From: Ottelia alismoides
Taxonomy: Eukaryota; Streptophyta; Magnoliopsida; Alismatales; Hydrocharitaceae
Length of the DNA stretch: 64,000 bases
Assembly (NCBI GenBank): GCA_037367405.1
Contig: JAZKJV010000295.1
Coordinates: 496,001-560,000 of the forward strand
Direction of reading: 5' to 3'
Part shown: piece after piece, positions 22,447-32,099 of the stretch
How positions within the stretch are numbered: position 1 is the first letter of the stretch
How the letters are laid out: each line of letters begins with the position of its first letter
Notes under the pieces: model-generated
Told to the model about the DNA's origin: nothing
Database searches by the model: none
The model's input: only the letters and a program-made list of their open reading frames with translations
Made by a program: the position numbers and the translations under genes

Positions 22447-24954
22447 CTCCATGAAGGATATGGTATAATCCTCAAGCGCATCACGATGAAACATGATCAT
22501 CGTATCAAATACGACGAAGAACAACTAGTCGGACTAGTTGTTCTATGCAGCGGAATTTAAATTTTTTCATGTGATGAAACCACATGATCCAAGAACGATT
22601 CTCAGATCATTTCATCTAAAACCACATCACGCATAAAGGAATACCTCTTGTAGTGTGGTTGATCGAGTCTCTACGAAAAGAGACCTCCTGTCTCAAGTCC
22701 GATCTTCGGAGAAGATGCTTGTGAGTGCGAGGATGAGTCGTGTGATCCTCGCAATCCAAGAAGTTGATCCAAGCACGGTGAACTCCTCATCTTGTCGCAC
22801 AAGATCAAACACCTTCTTCATGAGCGAAGCACTCCAAAGAAGATGGAGAACCGAGGAACGTCGAGGCAGGGGTGCGGTGGCGAAGCAACGACAAAGTTTC
22901 TCCTCTAGGGTTTGGTGGATGGCCACCAATGGAGAAGAGAGGAGAGTTGGCATGTGGAAGGAGAGAGAGAGCTTGTTGTATCTCAATAGCATAACCCTAG
23001 AGAGAGGGGTGCCTCTCTATTTATAGAGTTTTTGGAGTCCATGGATCACAATCCATGGGACACACCAAATCAATGGATGAGATTGATTTGTGTTTAATCC
23101 AATGGTCAAGCTTGTTGTTGGTAAAAAACCAACAACTAATAATTTAATTTAGATTAAATATATTTGATAAATCAAATATAATTCAATCCTAAATCAAATC
23201 AATTAAATATGGAGAGATTAGCATGGAGATTACATCTTCCTATGGAATAGGTAGGACGGCTACCAATTTCCATGTAGGACTTGGTAGCCGTCCACCATAA
23301 TCCATGGTGGAGGCAATCTCATGCAATCTCATGAGATTGCATATCTCCATAAAAATATCCAATATTTTCCAACAACTTTTATTGTGATTTATTCTACAAA
23401 AAATTTCATAATTAATTTTGAGAATATTGCAATCTTACCATTAGAAATTTGTGAATCACATTCACAACCCAAAATAAAAAGTAATTTACATTTTCAATTA
23501 ATTATACAATGTGAATCCAATTCACATCAATAATTAATTAACAAATCATAATAAGCTCTCTCTAATACATTATAAATCATATTTATAATATATTATGAAT
23601 AATTAGATATTGATATCCACATTATTCTTATCTAAAATAATCAAATCACATTTAATTATATTGGATAATTATCCACATGCATTAAGATAAATAAATCACA
23701 TTTAATTATCAATCTCTCAATGCTTAGATATAATTCAACTATGGAATCATTCTTGAACCCTTTCAAGAATAATGCGCTTTCTCCGCAGATACTCGGAGAT
23801 AAGGACAGAGCGATTGTATTGTTTCACGTATAGTGACTTGGATATTGAGATTTCATCTCAAATCCAGATCTCACGGACCTCTCATAGATACTTTGATTAA
23901 ATCAAGACCGCAAATCTAATCTTCTCATTGCATATGAATCTCATTCAGATCAATGTCCAACACTTGGACTAAGATTAGATTACTTCTCTATTGAGAGGAG
24001 TCACTAAAATCCAAACCTGTTTCATCACTCCCTCGGAATGGAAGCGTCATGGTTATGCAATCGTTTATGATCAAATCACCCTCAGGTATTCCTAACACCT
24101 GTACATCTGGCATACTGGAAGACCTATGATCAAACTGAAGATATAGATCAATTTTACACTGTCATCTTCAGGGTTTGATCACTAAGTTTCTCAATCTTGG
24201 TCATTGGGAATTGGTATCGATCATTTGCTTTCCCAAAGCATATATCATACCTTTAAATTCTTGTCATGCTTCCAAAGCACGATGACCATGCATGGAATTT
24301 GATCGGTCCCAATCCTCATGAGTGAGCTCATGTCTTCCGGTTCACAAGTGAACCTGTATGATCCATTTGAGAGATCGTATTACTCATATGACCCTACATG
24401 CACACCAGCTTGTCGGTGTATAGACCTTGGTTAGGTCATCAACCTATTGGTCTACCAAATGTCCATACTCAGACACATAGTAACACATCTGTCTCTGATC
24501 GGTGGATGCATGCCTATGCTATGACAGTATTCAACATAGGTCTTTGTTTATCTCGATCTCGTTAAGTCAACCCTTTGACTCAACTAATCTGACACCTCCG
24601 AATCACTATTCCCATGTAGAGGACCTGCATCAAGAGGTCGGTCAGATATCAGCCAAGTGAGAAAGGATTGCCATCTCCTACTCAGGCTGGAGATCCTCTC
24701 TTAACAATCATTTGACGGAACTTGATGAGTCCTCAATCTAACTCTTTAGATATTCATCCAAGCACCAACCTCTTTGATTCAATAATTGAATCAACAACTG
24801 TGTGATCATTAAGACAACCATGGTACATAACCCTAATTGTACTAAGAGACGTATTATGCAAATTAGTTATTCTTCATTTCAGATCAGGGAATGATATTCG
24901 TAATAACATTTATTACGTAATGGCTCGCCGTGGGCTCCCATGTCCAACACTCCA
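22447..24954 (-). mobile_element. Solo LTR (2,498 bp) with 5-bp target duplication
   Basis: The LTR is 22452-24949. On its sense (minus) strand it starts TGTTGGACATGGG and ends CATATCCTTCA. Identical direct repeats CTCCA flank it at 22447-22451 and 24950-24954, so a complete retrotransposon inserted here and then recombined to one LTR. The same LTR occurs in the opposite orientation at 44125-46652. A TATA-box-like CTATAAATAG lies at about 23014-23023 on the sense strand, about 0.55 kb before the LTR 3' end. The family is probably gypsy given the LTR length, but no coding region is present to confirm this. Confidence 0.8.
23014..23023 (-). promoter_or_regulatory. TATA-box-like site of the solo LTR
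   Basis: CTATAAATAG on the minus strand is followed by an AGAGAGGCACCCCTCTCTCTAG-type leader. The homologous LTR at 44125-46652 has AGTATAAAAGG at an equivalent place (46061-46071), which supports this as the LTR core promoter. Activity is not known. Confidence 0.5.
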
Positions 24955-25193
24955 GGCGGTGTCAGCGATGTAGTAGGTGCAGATGGAGCTGCTAGAGCCT
25001 TGGGCGGTGCTTTAGTTTTCGTTGTAGGTGGCATCTAGTGCTGTTGGAGACTCGAACTGCCTTGCGCGAGACCATCAAATCCACGAGCGATACAGGAGGT
25101 CCACCCCTCTCTCCTTGTCGGCGGAGAGAGGGCTGCTGGTGGCGGCGGATTTAGGATATTAGGCTTCGATCTAAGATTGTCGCTCTGATGCCA

Positions 25194-25409
25194 TGTTGAG
25201 AAGAGGAGCTAATGAGATGTTTATTCCATAGAGCTAGGATCTCTTATATATAGACAAAACTCTAGAGAGTACAAGGGTTACGGAACTCAAAGAGTCACGG
25301 TGGGTTATGGAACTCGAAGAGTCACAGAGGGTTACGGACCCGAAGGGTCTCGAGGAGTTACAGAACTCGAAGGATTACAAACATATATGTAAATATAATA
25401 ACTCTAACA
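25194..25409 (-). repeat. 5' LTR of the copia-type element
   Basis: 216 bp with termini TGTTGAGAAG and CTCTAACA and the same internal tandem units as the partner LTR. It is followed on the minus strand by the primer-binding site TGGCATCAGAGC. Confidence 0.75.
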
Positions 25410-26097
25410 AATTCCTTTATAGTTTACCTAAACTTGACTCCCATATATATGTTATAATATAAAAATTAGTCTCTAATTTGAGAATGTATACAAATTTAGT
25501 ATCTTTTTTGTAATTTACCCTAGTAATAGCATCATTTGATCTCCGAAGGGAAAATAACATGCAACACCATACATTGGACCGCAACTTTGAGTTACTCGTT
25601 TTGATTGGTTAAAAAGGTCATAGGATCTGAGAGAGTAAAAAACCATTCTTTCTTATCATTAAAAGGAATATGAATCCTTTCTCATTTTATATTGACATTA
25701 GCTAGCACATCTTTTATTAAGTGGATGGAATAGAGCCACTCACTGTGAGAGGAAGAAAACGTTGGAGGAGAATAGAGCATTAGCTTCAGATCATCAAATG
25801 ACCAAAGCAGAAGATACAAAAAGGCAAAGGTTGTGCATGTATATGTATCTCCCAACAATCGAAAAATAATGCAAGATACTTTTGAATTTGCACTGATGCC
25901 ACACAAAAGTTCGTATGCATAAAGCTTACCATAATTAGAAAAATGCATGGAATAGACGCATAGAATACCTCATTGGACGAGTGAACTGTGTTGTCAATTT
26001 CGGACGATTGAACGGTGCCATCAAGTGAAGATTGCCATCTTCGTCAAAGCTCCACTCAGTTGCCAAGCTCCACCATTGACACAATGTCACTCCAGTC
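25410..26097. other. Unassigned sequence
   Basis: No gene, terminal repeat or RNA feature recognised. The 88-codon minus-strand frame at 25682-25948 shows no known domain. Confidence 0.3.
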
Positions 26098-26304
26098 CTC
26101 GAGAGGGGGCGGATTGTCTGCTGGCCAGTAGAGTCTGTTGTAGCATCCGGAGCCGCTCGATCGTTATCGAGCGGTTCACATGAATTCGCACGGTCGGGCC
26201 CACAAAAAGGTGCGAATTCATGCGAACCGCTCGATTACGATCGAGCGGCTCTGGATGCACAGCAGTCTCTGCTGGCCAGCAGACGATCCACGCTCTCCTC
26301 GAGA
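26098..26304. mobile_element. Foldback MITE with GC-rich arms
   Basis: Two arms of about 76 bp (26118-26194 and 26209-26285) are nearly perfect inverted copies around a short loop (GGTCGGGCCCACAAAAAG). Inside each arm is a smaller palindrome, GCCGCTCGATCG...CGAGCGG. Weaker complementarity continues outward to CTCGAG on both sides (26098 and 26303). There is no coding capacity. I could not identify a convincing target duplication, so the superfamily is uncertain. Frames reading across it are artefacts. Confidence 0.7.
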
Positions 26305-26707
26305 ACCCCATCCCTATCTTGGTCTCCATCCGCAGTCACCACCAAGCCTCGGATAACCAACTTCTTAACGTTGTTGCTTTCATTAGCACAGTGAACGCTG
26401 CGACGGTTTCCCAGCGCAATAACTTCAATCTGGAGAAACATTCCTCTCCACGCCATCAACATTCCCGAACACTGCATGTCCCAGCATCACTCACGATGAC
26501 AGAACATGCCCCTTTTCCCACTCTTGATATGACGATATATCATCCTTTTCAGGTATTTCCTTCACAAAAATGCGTTGATATGGGAGATATTTCGATCGTC
26601 GAAATATTATATCGATATGATATCGAAATGATATCGTTATCGATATCACCTTCCATGGTTGCCATAACCATGTAAGGATGTAGCATAGGATTATCAAGAG
26701 GATTATA
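26305..26707. other. Unassigned, with GATATC-rich stretch
   Basis: Contains clustered ATATCGATATGATATCG motifs at 26600-26650 and a near-palindrome around 26587-26607. No gene recognised. Confidence 0.3.
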
Positions 26708-26729
26708 CACTACTAAAAAACATAGAACA

Positions 26730-27015
26730 GGCCACGGTTGAGTATCGTGGCTTAATGTCATATTACCGTTGCCTAAGAATATTGGCCACGGTAATGTTAC
26801 CGTGGTTTATACCACCGTGGCTTATAGTTTACCGTGGCCAAAAAGGTTACTTTTTCGCCACAGTAGACGTACTGTGGCTATATTGTTTTGGCCACGGTAA
26901 ATTTACCGATGAAAAAACTTTCAAGCCACGATTTAATAGCATGACAAATCTATTTAAGCCACGGTTTAATAGTTGTGACGACAGAGATTTGGCCATGGAA
27001 GTTGTACCGTGGCAA
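26730..27015. repeat. Left sub-terminal repeats of the CACTA element
   Basis: At least eight copies of a decamer around GCCACGGTAA/TTACCGTGGC occur in both orientations (for example near 26731, 26784, 26802, 26813, 26829, 26892 and 27006). In En/Spm-type elements such motifs bind the TNPA-type accessory protein and are needed for transposition. Confidence 0.75.
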
Positions 27016-27355
27016 AAAAAGCAGACTTTAAAAAAAATCAATGCATGTATCAATTACTCATTTAACAAAATCCCCAATGATATGCATATGCTATTCGATG
27101 TTCATTCCCTGTACTGCCATAATCACATGGTGAACATGCATACACATGATAAATCTACATACAAGGTAACAAACAAACTTATGATAAGCATAAACACACA
27201 AGTTGAAAAAGTGCATAATCTTCATGTCAACATAAGGTTTTTACCAAAATAAGAGCTAATTAACGTTCAATTAGCTAATAAAACATTAAAATGTATATGA
27301 CCTTTGACATCTAATAAGATTAGATGTAACATAAAGATCCATCCAAAATTAAATG

Positions 27356-28681
27356 CTATTCATCTAAAGCGAAATCATTAAAATCTGCATCATCTTCTGA
27401 ATTTTCATCATCATCTCTTCTTGCACCCATGCCTTTGTTCATTACAGATGATGAACACTCTCTTTGTGATGAACGACTGCCCTTCGATGATGACGCCTCT
27501 TGTGCTTTGGCAATGATAGCAACTGATTTTGCTATCTCTCCTAGCAAGACCTCTAATCTTGTGACTCGATCATGTAAGTTACTATCTGGTTGGTCTCTAC
27601 GTCCATAGTACTTGGATGGATTAACCCCTCCGCCCACTCCCCTCATGCGTCCTGGATGTTCAGGTCCAGTAGCTTCTAGATATGCTGCGTCTGGAGAGAT
27701 AGGAGACCCATCATCTGGGTGTTGAAGTGCCATCATTTGCTCCTGATGCAATGAAATAAAAAGAATTTGAATTAATACATATATTAAATTGAATTTGAAA
27801 CATAAGTAAATTAACTTACATGTTGCTTTTGCAATTTCTTATCATGCCACATTCTTGAGCCATCTTTTCCTTCTCTACTTTTTGAGTATATAAAAAGATT
27901 GCAACGATACGCATCAATACCCTTTTTCACCTGAATGTAATTATATAAATAAATATATGAGGTAATGCATAAAAATTACTTAAATTGAAAAAAATAAAAA
28001 TTACATACCAACTCGTGCTTTAACTGCTTGGTATTTTTTCTACCCATGCGATGAGCTGCATGTGTTAACTTTGATCGATTATGTGCATTCCTGCATTGCA
28101 TTGCCTACAACAATATAATTTCCATAATTAGCACCTATTATTTTCGAATAGAAATCTAAACTGAACAATATCTAGCAGATCTAGGATAATGGAATGTTAA
28201 CAATATCTAGCAATATCATCGATAGGAAACATGGCCTAATATAAAGCATAGATTATATGGACGGAAACTATTTATCACAAATATAAATATAACTTCATGA
28301 TATATCTTGTCAAATAGTTTTATGGTCATATATTCATGAACATTATTGAACTAACCACTAAATGTTTGAATCTATACCTTATATTCTTTGGATGTCCAAT
28401 AATCAACCAAAGTTCTCCAATCTTCTTCAGTTATACCTTCCGGTACATTAGCAAGTAGTTGACTTATTGGGATGTTCTCATCAAAGTGCTGCAAATATAG
28501 ATAACAAGTCTGGATTATAATTCTATACAAGAATTCATTCCAATGATAAACCTATAATGATTAAATAAATTGATTTTCTTACATCTCTCTTAATCCGAAA
28601 TCGCCAAGTTCGATGTAACTCTGAAGCATGCGAAAGAATCATCTTGTCCAACTCATCATTGACTTCCCATGAAAATGATTC
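27356..28681 (-). CDS. Spliced Transposase_24 (Ptta/En/Spm) family protein of the CACTA element
   Basis: Five minus-strand exons splice in frame at GT-AG sites: 28583-28681, 28378-28488, 28009-28104, 27820-27930 and 27356-27742, ending at the stop at 27356. The joined protein carries a Transposase_24-type core: RTWRFRIKRD, ITEEDWRTLVDYWTSKEYK, RNAHNRSKLTHAAHRMGRK, then YRCNLFIYSKSREGKDGSRMW and a HDKKLQKQHEQM segment. The tail holds a short coiled-coil-like stretch (VTRLEVLLGEIAKSVAII) and an acidic end (DDDENSEDDADF). By analogy with En/Spm it probably binds the sub-terminal repeats, but this is an inference. The 5' end is uncertain: an upstream exon may exist, or the frame may open at the Met at 28777, overlapping the TNP2 stop. 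Gene order (transposase, then this) and orientation suggest a shared transcript. Confidence 0.8.
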
Positions 28682-28706
28682 CTGTAATATATTCTGATTA
28701 AAAATT

Positions 28707-31499
28707 TCATATAAAAAATATAAACAATGTTCCAAAGGTATCTTGACAATCTGTATAAGTTGTATATGTGTGGACAAATGAAAATGGTCTTTCAGCTAAA
28801 ATCTGCAACTCAGGAGTCCATCTACTATCTTGACAATCTTTGAGCTGGTTTAGTTTAGACCTAAACCATTGCAAGAAATTATGCGCATAGATAGACTTTC
28901 GCCGTTCAAGATTTTGAAACATATCATTGTACTCTTTGAAAAACATATCAAGTTGCTTAATCTGCATTAATATGTAATAATGAGCCAAATTCATCTCATC
29001 GGCATCTAAAAACTTTCGAGTTGTGCCACTTGCTGGCTTTCCATAATCTGAAAGAATAGATAAAATACCATCATCATCATTGTCAACGTCTATGTCATCT
29101 TCACATTCTTCTACAGAGTTGAAGATAACATTTTCATCATCAAGATATAATGATGAAAAATTAACACATTCTTCGAAGAGATAACCCTCTACTATAGAAC
29201 CTTCTGGATGCGCCATATTAAATACATGGTCTTTTAACTTCTTAAGAAATCTCTCTACTGGATACATCCATCTGTATTGTACCGGTCCTGCAATTCGAGC
29301 CTCGTTGGCCAAGTGGACTACTAAGTGAACCATCACATCAAAGAATGATGGTGGGAAAATCTGCTCCAACTTGCATAATGTCTCTACAATATCAGTCTCC
29401 CATCTTAGCAAAATAGTAGGATCAAGAACTTTAGAACAAATAGCTTTGAAATAAAAACTGAGATCCATCAATGGTTCTAGTACATTGTCAGGTAGACTTC
29501 CACGTAGAGCTAATGGCATAAATACTTGCATATATATGTGGTTATCATGACTCTTTAGGCCAGAAATTTTTCTATCAGCTATATTAACACATTTTGATAA
29601 ATTTGCTGCATAACCTTCAGGAACTCGAATCGCTTTCAAAAACCTTAAAATAGTTTCTCGTTTTTCAAGTGGCAATGTATAGCATGCATTTGGTAATTCA
29701 AATGTATTTGCTCCGACCTCAATTGGATGCAAGTCACTTCTGATACGTAATTGTTGAAGATCTTGTCTACTTCTAAGTGTATCCTTAGATGTGCCTGATA
29801 AATTTAAAATGCATAGAATGTTGTCCATGACATTCTTTTCAATATGCATGACATCTAAATTGTGTCTAATTTTTAAATCTTTCCAATATGGTAATTCTTT
29901 AAAGAATATACTCTTTTTCCTCCAACCGCCTGTTCTAATTTGTTTAAACGGACGCCCAAGTAGAACTTCCTCTAAACATTGTTGCTGATTCCATATTTCT
30001 GCTCCACTATAACGGATGCTTCCCAAATTCAAACATTCCCCGGCTGAATTACCATCAAACTTCTTATTGAACCGACGATTCCTCCATTTATGTGTTTCTG
30101 GAAGAAAACGACGATGACCCATGTAACATTGTTTTAAACTGCCACTCAGACGTAAACTATGTGTTCGATCCATACAAATCGGACATGCAGTATATCCTTT
30201 TGTACTCCACCCGGATAAATTTGCGTATGCAGGAAAATCATTAATGGTCCATAAAATTACTGCTCGCATACAAAAAGTTTCATTTTTTTCTGCATCATAT
30301 GTTTCAACACCATTGATCCACAGAACCTTCAACTCTTCAAGTAATGGTTGTAGATATACATCAATTGCATTTCCAGGCCCTTTACTTCCAGGTATTAATA
30401 ATGGCATCATTGTAAACATAGATTTCATGCACATCCACGGTGGCAAATTGTATGTGAATACGACAACTGGCCATATAGAGTAGCTATTGTTCATGTTACC
30501 GAAAGGATTGAAACCATCACTTGCAATCCCAAGTCTAACATTACGCATCTCACTTGCAAAATCTGGATGGATCAAATCAAATCTTTTCCACTCCTCAGTA
30601 TCAGCTGGATGGCGCATAAGACCATTACAATCATCTTTTCGTATCTTCTTATGCCATGACATCCATTTTTCAGTTTTTTGTGATTGATAGAGGCATTGCA
30701 ACCTAGGAATTAAAGGAAAATATCGCAGAATCTTTGCCGGCTTCTGTCTTCTCTTGTTGTTGACTACAGAATCACAAGCATCTTTGTATCTGGAACTTTT
30801 ACAATGTGGACAAAATTCAAAGTCGCTATTTTCATTCCAAAATAAAATACAATCATTTGGACATGCGTCAATCTTCACACAATTCATTCCTAATGTATGA
30901 AGAGTCTTCTTAGCCTCATACCAACTTTGCGGATAATTTGGTGGATTCTCTAATAACTCAGAAATAAACTGCATCATATCTGACATTAAGGCAGTTGTAG
31001 CTCGATGCTTAACTTTCAATTTGAATAGTTTTAAGATGAACTTGAATCGAGACATCTTCAACCCATTGGCAATAGGTTCCTCAGCTTCCATAAAAGCTTT
31101 GAGAAATTGATCCCTTCCATTGTCAACCTTCTCAACATTGTCCAAATTACCTTCGAAATCAATAGGCTCATCTGCTACCATAGGAGTAATAATATCTTCC
31201 GGTCGCTCTTCGACTTCTGCAACTTTTGATGTTGTTTGTAGCCATTCCTCCTCTCCATGTAAATTCCAAATAATATATCTTTGCCACCACCCATTCAAAA
31301 TAATGTGATCATATACTTCCTTTCGTTTATATCTTTTGTTGTTCATACACTTCCGACAAGGGCAATAAATACAATCCTTGTTAGATCCATATCTGAAACG
31401 TGCTCTATCAGAATGAAATGCCCAGTCTAAAAAATCGTGAACTCCTCGATTATATACTTCTATATCTGACAACCGCTTAGTCAACCAAGTCTTGTCCAT
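28707..31499 (-). CDS. TNP2-type CACTA transposase, 930 residues
   Basis: An uninterrupted frame begins MDKTWL at 31499, the usual start of plant TNP2 proteins. It has an N-terminal transposase-associated domain (about residues 1-86, with CPCRKCMN and YIIWNLHGEE). Next is the tnp2 domain (about 200-470), with FCPHCKSSRYKD, LGIASDGFNPFG, PVVVFTYNLPPWMCMK, and NDFPAYANLSGWSTKGYTAC followed by PIC. The HNLDVMHIEKNVMDNIL motif lies near 570 and a DUF4218-type region at about 640-780 (MPLALRGSLPD, FPPSFFDVMVHLVVHLA). It should cut and paste the element at its CACTA ends in the nucleus. The protein ends soon after the FVHTYTTYT segment; the DUF4216-type region often present in relatives is absent. 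A 13-bp direct repeat (GATTGTCAAGATA, near 28742 and 28828) occurs there, so a small rearrangement may have removed it. No stops or frameshifts were seen. Confidence 0.9.
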   Translation of the reverse strand: MDKTWLTKRLSDIEVYNRGVHDFLDWAFHSDRARFRYGSNKDCIYCPCRKCMNNKRYKRKEVYDHIILNGWWQRYIIWNLHGEEEWLQTTSKVAEVEERPEDIITPMVADEPIDFEGNLDNVEKVDNGRDQFLKAFMEAEEPIANGLKMSRFKFILKLFKLKVKHRATTALMSDMMQFISELLENPPNYPQSWYEAKKTLHTLGMNCVKIDACPNDCILFWNENSDFEFCPHCKSSRYKDACDSVVNNKRRQKPAKILRYFPLIPRLQCLYQSQKTEKWMSWHKKIRKDDCNGLMRHPADTEEWKRFDLIHPDFASEMRNVRLGIASDGFNPFGNMNNSYSIWPVVVFTYNLPPWMCMKSMFTMMPLLIPGSKGPGNAIDVYLQPLLEELKVLWINGVETYDAEKNETFCMRAVILWTINDFPAYANLSGWSTKGYTACPICMDRTHSLRLSGSLKQCYMGHRRFLPETHKWRNRRFNKKFDGNSAGECLNLGSIRYSGAEIWNQQQCLEEVLLGRPFKQIRTGGWRKKSIFFKELPYWKDLKIRHNLDVMHIEKNVMDNILCILNLSGTSKDTLRSRQDLQQLRIRSDLHPIEVGANTFELPNACYTLPLEKRETILRFLKAIRVPEGYAANLSKCVNIADRKISGLKSHDNHIYMQVFMPLALRGSLPDNVLEPLMDLSFYFKAICSKVLDPTILLRWETDIVETLCKLEQIFPPSFFDVMVHLVVHLANEARIAGPVQYRWMYPVERFLKKLKDHVFNMAHPEGSIVEGYLFEECVNFSSLYLDDENVIFNSVEECEDDIDVDNDDDGILSILSDYGKPASGTTRKFLDADEMNLAHYYILMQIKQLDMFFKEYNDMFQNLERRKSIYAHNFLQWFRSKLNQLKDCQDSRWTPELQILAERPFSFVHTYTTYTDCQDTFGTLFIFFI

Positions 31500-31885
31500 C
31501 TACATAAAGTATATCAATCCATCAGCTAGATATATACAACAGAAGAATATATAAATACAATATGGTCTAAACGGACTCTTCCGAAAGTTGTCTGCCTTGC
31601 TTAAGAAAAAAAGATATTTTTCTAAAGAATTTTTAATTAAAAAAAGATGATGAAAAAAGCTATCTATTCTTTGAGTAGAAGTGGAGAGTGTGAGGGGGAC
31701 GTCGATGAAGGCAGAGTAGAGGAGATGGCCGAAATAGGGTTTTGGGAAACACTGATTTAGAATGTTATATGATTCGTCCTTGGGGAAAGAGATTTGGGCA
31801 AAAGAGGGAAAGCGGGAACACATAAAAATTGGGCGCGTGGTGTAAAAGGCTTTCCCATTTTGGAGAGGGATTTACCCATAATAAA
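31500..31885 (-). other. Upstream region of the CACTA transposase gene
   Basis: About 390 bp between the TNP2 start and the right sub-terminal repeats; it must contain the promoter and 5' untranslated region. I could not pick a TATA box with confidence. A 107-codon minus-strand frame ends just before the TNP2 start codon but shows no known domain. Confidence 0.4.
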
Positions 31886-32066
31886 AATACCATGGTCTCT
31901 ATTCTTTGGTTACGGTATTATTGTTGTCTCCAGCAACAATAAACCACGGTAAGACTGCTGTGGTATAATAATAATGGTCACATAAATTACCATGGCCTAT
32001 GGAGATAGCCCACGGTAAAAAATCCTAGCTAATATTTTTTAGCCACGATAAATTTATTGTGGCATG
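31886..32066. repeat. Right sub-terminal repeats of the CACTA element
   Basis: Copies of the same decamer as at the left end, in both orientations: for example ACCACGGTAA (31943), ACCATGGCC (31988), CCCACGGTAA (32008), CCACGATAAA (32042) and TATTGTGGC (32054). Several carry C-to-T or G-to-A changes. Confidence 0.7.
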
Positions 32067-32099
32067 TTTGTGTGACTAATATATACTTTTTTAGTAGTG

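Larger units (their letters stand above)
21685..25409 (-). mobile_element. Small copia-type non-autonomous LTR element, split by a solo LTR
   Basis: Paired LTRs (21685-21902 and 25194-25409) bound the element. On the minus strand the 5' LTR (high coordinates) is followed directly by TGGCATCAGAGC (25193 down to 25182), close to the initiator-Met primer-binding site. The 3' LTR is preceded by the purine run CTTGAGGGAGAG (21903-21914). Removing the inserted solo LTR (22452-24949 plus one CTCCA) leaves about 1.2 kb in total with about 790 bp of internal sequence. That is far too small for gag-pol, so it is a TRIM-like or deletion derivative. A proline/threonine-rich frame of about 40 codons opens after the primer-binding site and crosses the insertion point. 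Flanks AAGGC and AATTC match at 3 of 5 positions. Confidence 0.7.
26708..32099 (-). mobile_element. Apparently complete CACTA (En/Spm) transposon, 5.4 kb
   Basis: The termini are perfect inverted repeats of 13 bp: CACTACTAAAAAA at 26708-26720 and TTTTTTAGTAGTG at 32087-32099. Arrays of GGCCACGGTA/TACCGTGGCC sub-terminal motifs lie inside both ends. Flanking trinucleotides are ATA and ATG, a 3-bp target duplication with one mismatch. Two minus-strand genes lie within, a TNP2-type transposase and a spliced Transposase_24-like protein, both without inactivating mutations. This is the most intact mobile element in the window and a candidate autonomous copy. Confidence 0.85.

Noticed and set aside
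26580..26655. Cluster of GATATC/ATCGAT palindromic words
   Set aside because: Too short and simple to assign; no flanking duplication or gene.
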